A DNA stretch of 7,127 nt from Deltaproteobacteria bacterium (GTDB lineage: Bacteria > Myxococcota_A > Polyangia > Polyangiales > Houyiibacteriaceae). The position numbers were made by a program, and so were the translations under genes. Under the pieces are notes generated by a model. That model saw nothing but the letters and a program-made list of their open reading frames with translations, made no database searches and had not been told where the DNA came from. The stretch covers positions 1 through 7,127 of the forward strand of contig JAPUKT010000186.1 of the NCBI GenBank assembly GCA_027295555.1, given 5' to 3'. Positions within the stretch are counted from its first letter, which is position 1, and each line of letters opens with the position of its first letter. Positions 5,313-7,127 of the stretch are shown in pieces.

Positions 5313-7127
5313 TCAGTTTGCGATCTTTTGGGTGGTGGTATCCGCCCCGCGCTCGCTCTGCGCTTCGGTTTCGGCCTGAAGTTGTTCCGTGCGTTTCTTC
5401 GCTTCGGTAACGATTTGCGCGGCGCGTTTGTCGGCTTCCCGGCTGAGTTGATCGGCGCGCTTGTCGGTTTCCCTTCGAATCTGCTTCGCGCCTTCCTTCG
5501 CAGCGACTTGCTTGAGGGGGTTGTTGCCCGCTTGGGCCACGAGCTGGTTGGCGCGCTTGTAGCCCTCGTTTCGAACCTTTTCGGCGGCTTTCCTGCCCTC
5601 GTTTCGAACCTGCGACGCGCGCTTCACAGCCTCGGCCATGATCTTTAGGTTCTGCGCGGCAACGGCTGCAAGCGCCTTCTGCCGTTGTGCCTCGAGCTCC
5701 GCGGAAATCGTGTCGGCAACGGCCCCGCGGAGCGCATTGGTATCGACATCGACCGAGACGCGCGGGTCATTGAGCGAGCCCGTCACCTTGGCCACAACCT
5801 TGACGTCGCTCGCCTTCGACAGGTTCAGGCCGAGCCCTTGGACCTTCTTCGCAAGACTTCCGGTTAGCTTGTCGATCGGAAGATCGGTGCTCACCCGATA
5901 GTTCATCTCTTGATCGAGGCCATGGCTCCCGCTCACCATCATCGTGAGACCTTTGGTCTTCACCGAAAACGGCTTCACCTGGACTGCCCCGTCTTCGATG
6001 TTGAACCGTGCCTTGAGCGAGCTCAGGTCGAGCGGCTCCGGAATCGCGGGCACCGCCTTGCTCAGCGCAGCGAGAGGTCTGAAGTCGTTCCCGAGTTTGC
6101 TCTGCAGCGTCATCACCAGGCCGTTGGCGTCGATCGAGGATAGTTTCGGCCCGCCGTCGTCGCCGAGCTGCCCGCTCGCTTTGAGGTCAGTCGAGAAGCG
6201 ACCGTCCAAGAAACGCGCGATCGGCGCATAGGCCCGCATCGAGGGCAGCGCCTCAAAGGCCTCGGCGAAGCTCACCTTGTCGACCTTGTAACTCATGTCG
6301 AAGGTGGCGGGCTTGCCGACCGGCGTGGCGACCGTCCCCGAAAGCTTCATCGACCCCCCGAGGGCATTGGCTTTTACGTTGCTCAACGTAAGCTTGCGGT
6401 CCCGAACCCGTGCGGTCCCCTGGAAGTTCGAGAGCACGAGCTCGCCGTACGTCAGCTTCTTCACATCGACCACGAGCTTGGCGTTGACGTTGTCGGGGAG
6501 CAGGAACGGCGTGGTTTCCTGAGCGGCCTGTTCGTCCTCTTCCTCCGAAAGGAAATCGTCGACATAAATCGCCCGGGACTTCAGCTGCAAATTCCCCACG
6601 ATGGTTTGGTCATCGCTCAGAAAGGCCGTGAACGGCGAGAGCGAGCCTACAAGCGCCACATCGCTGCGCCCCAGGTTTGCGCGGAAGGCCTTCACCTTTG
6701 TCGCCTTGGGCGAGAGCACCACGTGCGCGTCACTGACCTGCACCGGCGGCGCATCCTTGGCCCGATACACGATGTCCGTCACCCGGATGTCCCCATTCAG
6801 GCGCTTGATGTTTTCGCCTTTGGCAGCAAGGTCGATTGTCGCGGTGATCACACCTCGTAGATCTTCGACGTCGGGGATCGGGTACGCCTTGGCGATCTCG
6901 GCCATGTCGAAGCGGCCCTCGAGAACGAGCGCCACGTCGGGCTGAGAGATCGGCGTCGTGACGACCAGGCGGCCAGAGACGTGGCTCTGTCCGGCGCGTG
7001 CCGCGTACTTCGGGACGTCGATCCGCATCTTGTCGAGGCTGCCGCCCGGGTGCGTCGCCTTTGCATCGAGCGCCACGTCGGTGAGCGGCAAGGGGAGATC
7101 CGGGTATTTGAGCGTGCCGTCGTGGAC
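5313..7127 (-). CDS. AsmA-family envelope protein, C-terminal part (5' partial), with hendecad coiled-coil tail
   Basis: AsmA-like proteins are anchored in the inner membrane and reach across the periplasm; larger relatives are thought to move lipids to the outer membrane. The frame is open to the right edge (604 residues visible), so the N-terminal anchor is missing; the TTG at 7091 is internal. Residues up to about 460 are beta-rich repeated strands, as expected. An acidic linker (LSEEEDEQ, base 6550 region) is followed by NALGGSM, LDGRFSTDLKASG, KARFNIEDGAVQVKPF, SGSHGLDQEMNYRV and a closing TGSLNDPRVSVDV, all typical of AsmA C-terminal regions and close to Bacteroidota-type members as I remember them. 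From base 5708 to 5352 the protein turns into a highly charged helix rich in Lys, Arg, Glu, Ala and Gln, with 11-residue repeats. No internal hydrophobic helix is seen. It is the first visible gene of the - strand run. The exact substrate is unknown. Confidence 0.88.
   Translation of the reverse strand, partial: VHDGTLKYPDLPLPLTDVALDAKATHPGGSLDKMRIDVPKYAARAGQSHVSGRLVVTTPISQPDVALVLEGRFDMAEIAKAYPIPDVEDLRGVITATIDLAAKGENIKRLNGDIRVTDIVYRAKDAPPVQVSDAHVVLSPKATKVKAFRANLGRSDVALVGSLSPFTAFLSDDQTIVGNLQLKSRAIYVDDFLSEEEDEQAAQETTPFLLPDNVNAKLVVDVKKLTYGELVLSNFQGTARVRDRKLTLSNVKANALGGSMKLSGTVATPVGKPATFDMSYKVDKVSFAEAFEALPSMRAYAPIARFLDGRFSTDLKASGQLGDDGGPKLSSIDANGLVMTLQSKLGNDFRPLAALSKAVPAIPEPLDLSSLKARFNIEDGAVQVKPFSVKTKGLTMMVSGSHGLDQEMNYRVSTDLPIDKLTGSLAKKVQGLGLNLSKASDVKVVAKVTGSLNDPRVSVDVDTNALRGAVADTISAELEAQRQKALAAVAAQNLKIMAEAVKRASQVRNEGRKAAEKVRNEGYKRANQLVAQAGNNPLKQVAAKEGAKQIRRETDKRADQLSREADKRAAQIVTEAKKRTEQLQAETEAQSERGADTTTQKIAN
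5376..5609 (-). repeat. Hendecad (11-residue) coiled-coil repeats in the AsmA-like tail
   Basis: Two adjacent 11-residue units start VRNEGRKAAEK and VRNEGYKRANQ; after a break at AGNNPLKQVAAKE, three more follow: RETDKRADQLS, READKRAAQIV, TEAKKRTEQLQ. The first pair is also visible in DNA as an exact 17-base direct repeat (gccctcgtttcgaacct at 5562 and 5595) with a 33-base period. An 11-residue period points to a nearly straight or right-handed coiled coil rather than a classical heptad one. The Asn-Pro break probably separates two helical segments. Confidence 0.75.

Noticed and set aside
5292..5648. + strand open frame with a repetitive Gly/Ala/Leu/Phe protein
   Set aside because: The repetition is the antisense reading of the hendecad repeats of the AsmA-like tail, not an independent gene.
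7089..7091. TTG at 7091 as the AsmA-like gene start
   Set aside because: The frame stays open to the right edge with AsmA-like beta sequence, and the family's N-terminal membrane anchor is missing, so the start is outside the window.

Overview
The window holds five protein genes and almost no non-coding DNA. GC content is high, and long antisense open frames shadow every real gene. One gene runs on the + strand and four on the - strand. The gene content suggests a GC-rich Gram-negative bacterium, because the AsmA-like protein belongs with an outer membrane. The mix of a hybrid histidine kinase, a Bacteroidota-like AsmA protein and an emopamil-binding (EXPERA)-like protein would fit Myxococcota or a related deltaproteobacterial lineage. 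No phylogenetic marker is present, so this placement is weak. No RNA gene, insertion sequence, CRISPR array, phage gene or attachment site was found.

Layout. Bases 3-1352 (+) are the 3' part of a hybrid sensor histidine kinase: the end of a PAS domain, then HisKA, HATPase and a receiver domain. Its 5' end lies outside the window. It converges, with a single base between the stop codons, on a - strand run of four genes. In transcription order (right to left) these are: an AsmA-family envelope protein (cut by the right edge) with a long hendecad coiled-coil tail; a six-helix membrane protein resembling the EXPERA family (EBP and TMEM97); a flavin disulfide oxidoreductase with the CVNTGC redox centre; and a three-part fusion of MOSC, phthalate-dioxygenase-reductase-type flavoprotein and plant-type 2Fe-2S ferredoxin.

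How they may work together. The AsmA and EXPERA-like genes are 42 bases apart and could be co-transcribed; both point to lipid or sterol-like molecules in membranes. The disulfide oxidoreductase and the MOSC fusion are 17 bases apart and almost certainly co-transcribed; both are NAD(P)H-driven redox enzymes and suggest reductive detoxification. Between the two pairs is the only real intergenic space, about 100 bases. It holds a perfect 7-bp dyad and a consensus TTGACA box, so the redox pair may have its own regulated promoter. The most unusual items are the bacterial EXPERA-like protein beside an AsmA gene, and the self-contained MOSC reductase beside an orphan disulfide reductase. Each domain belongs to a known family; any new system would lie in the combination, which the sequence alone cannot prove.
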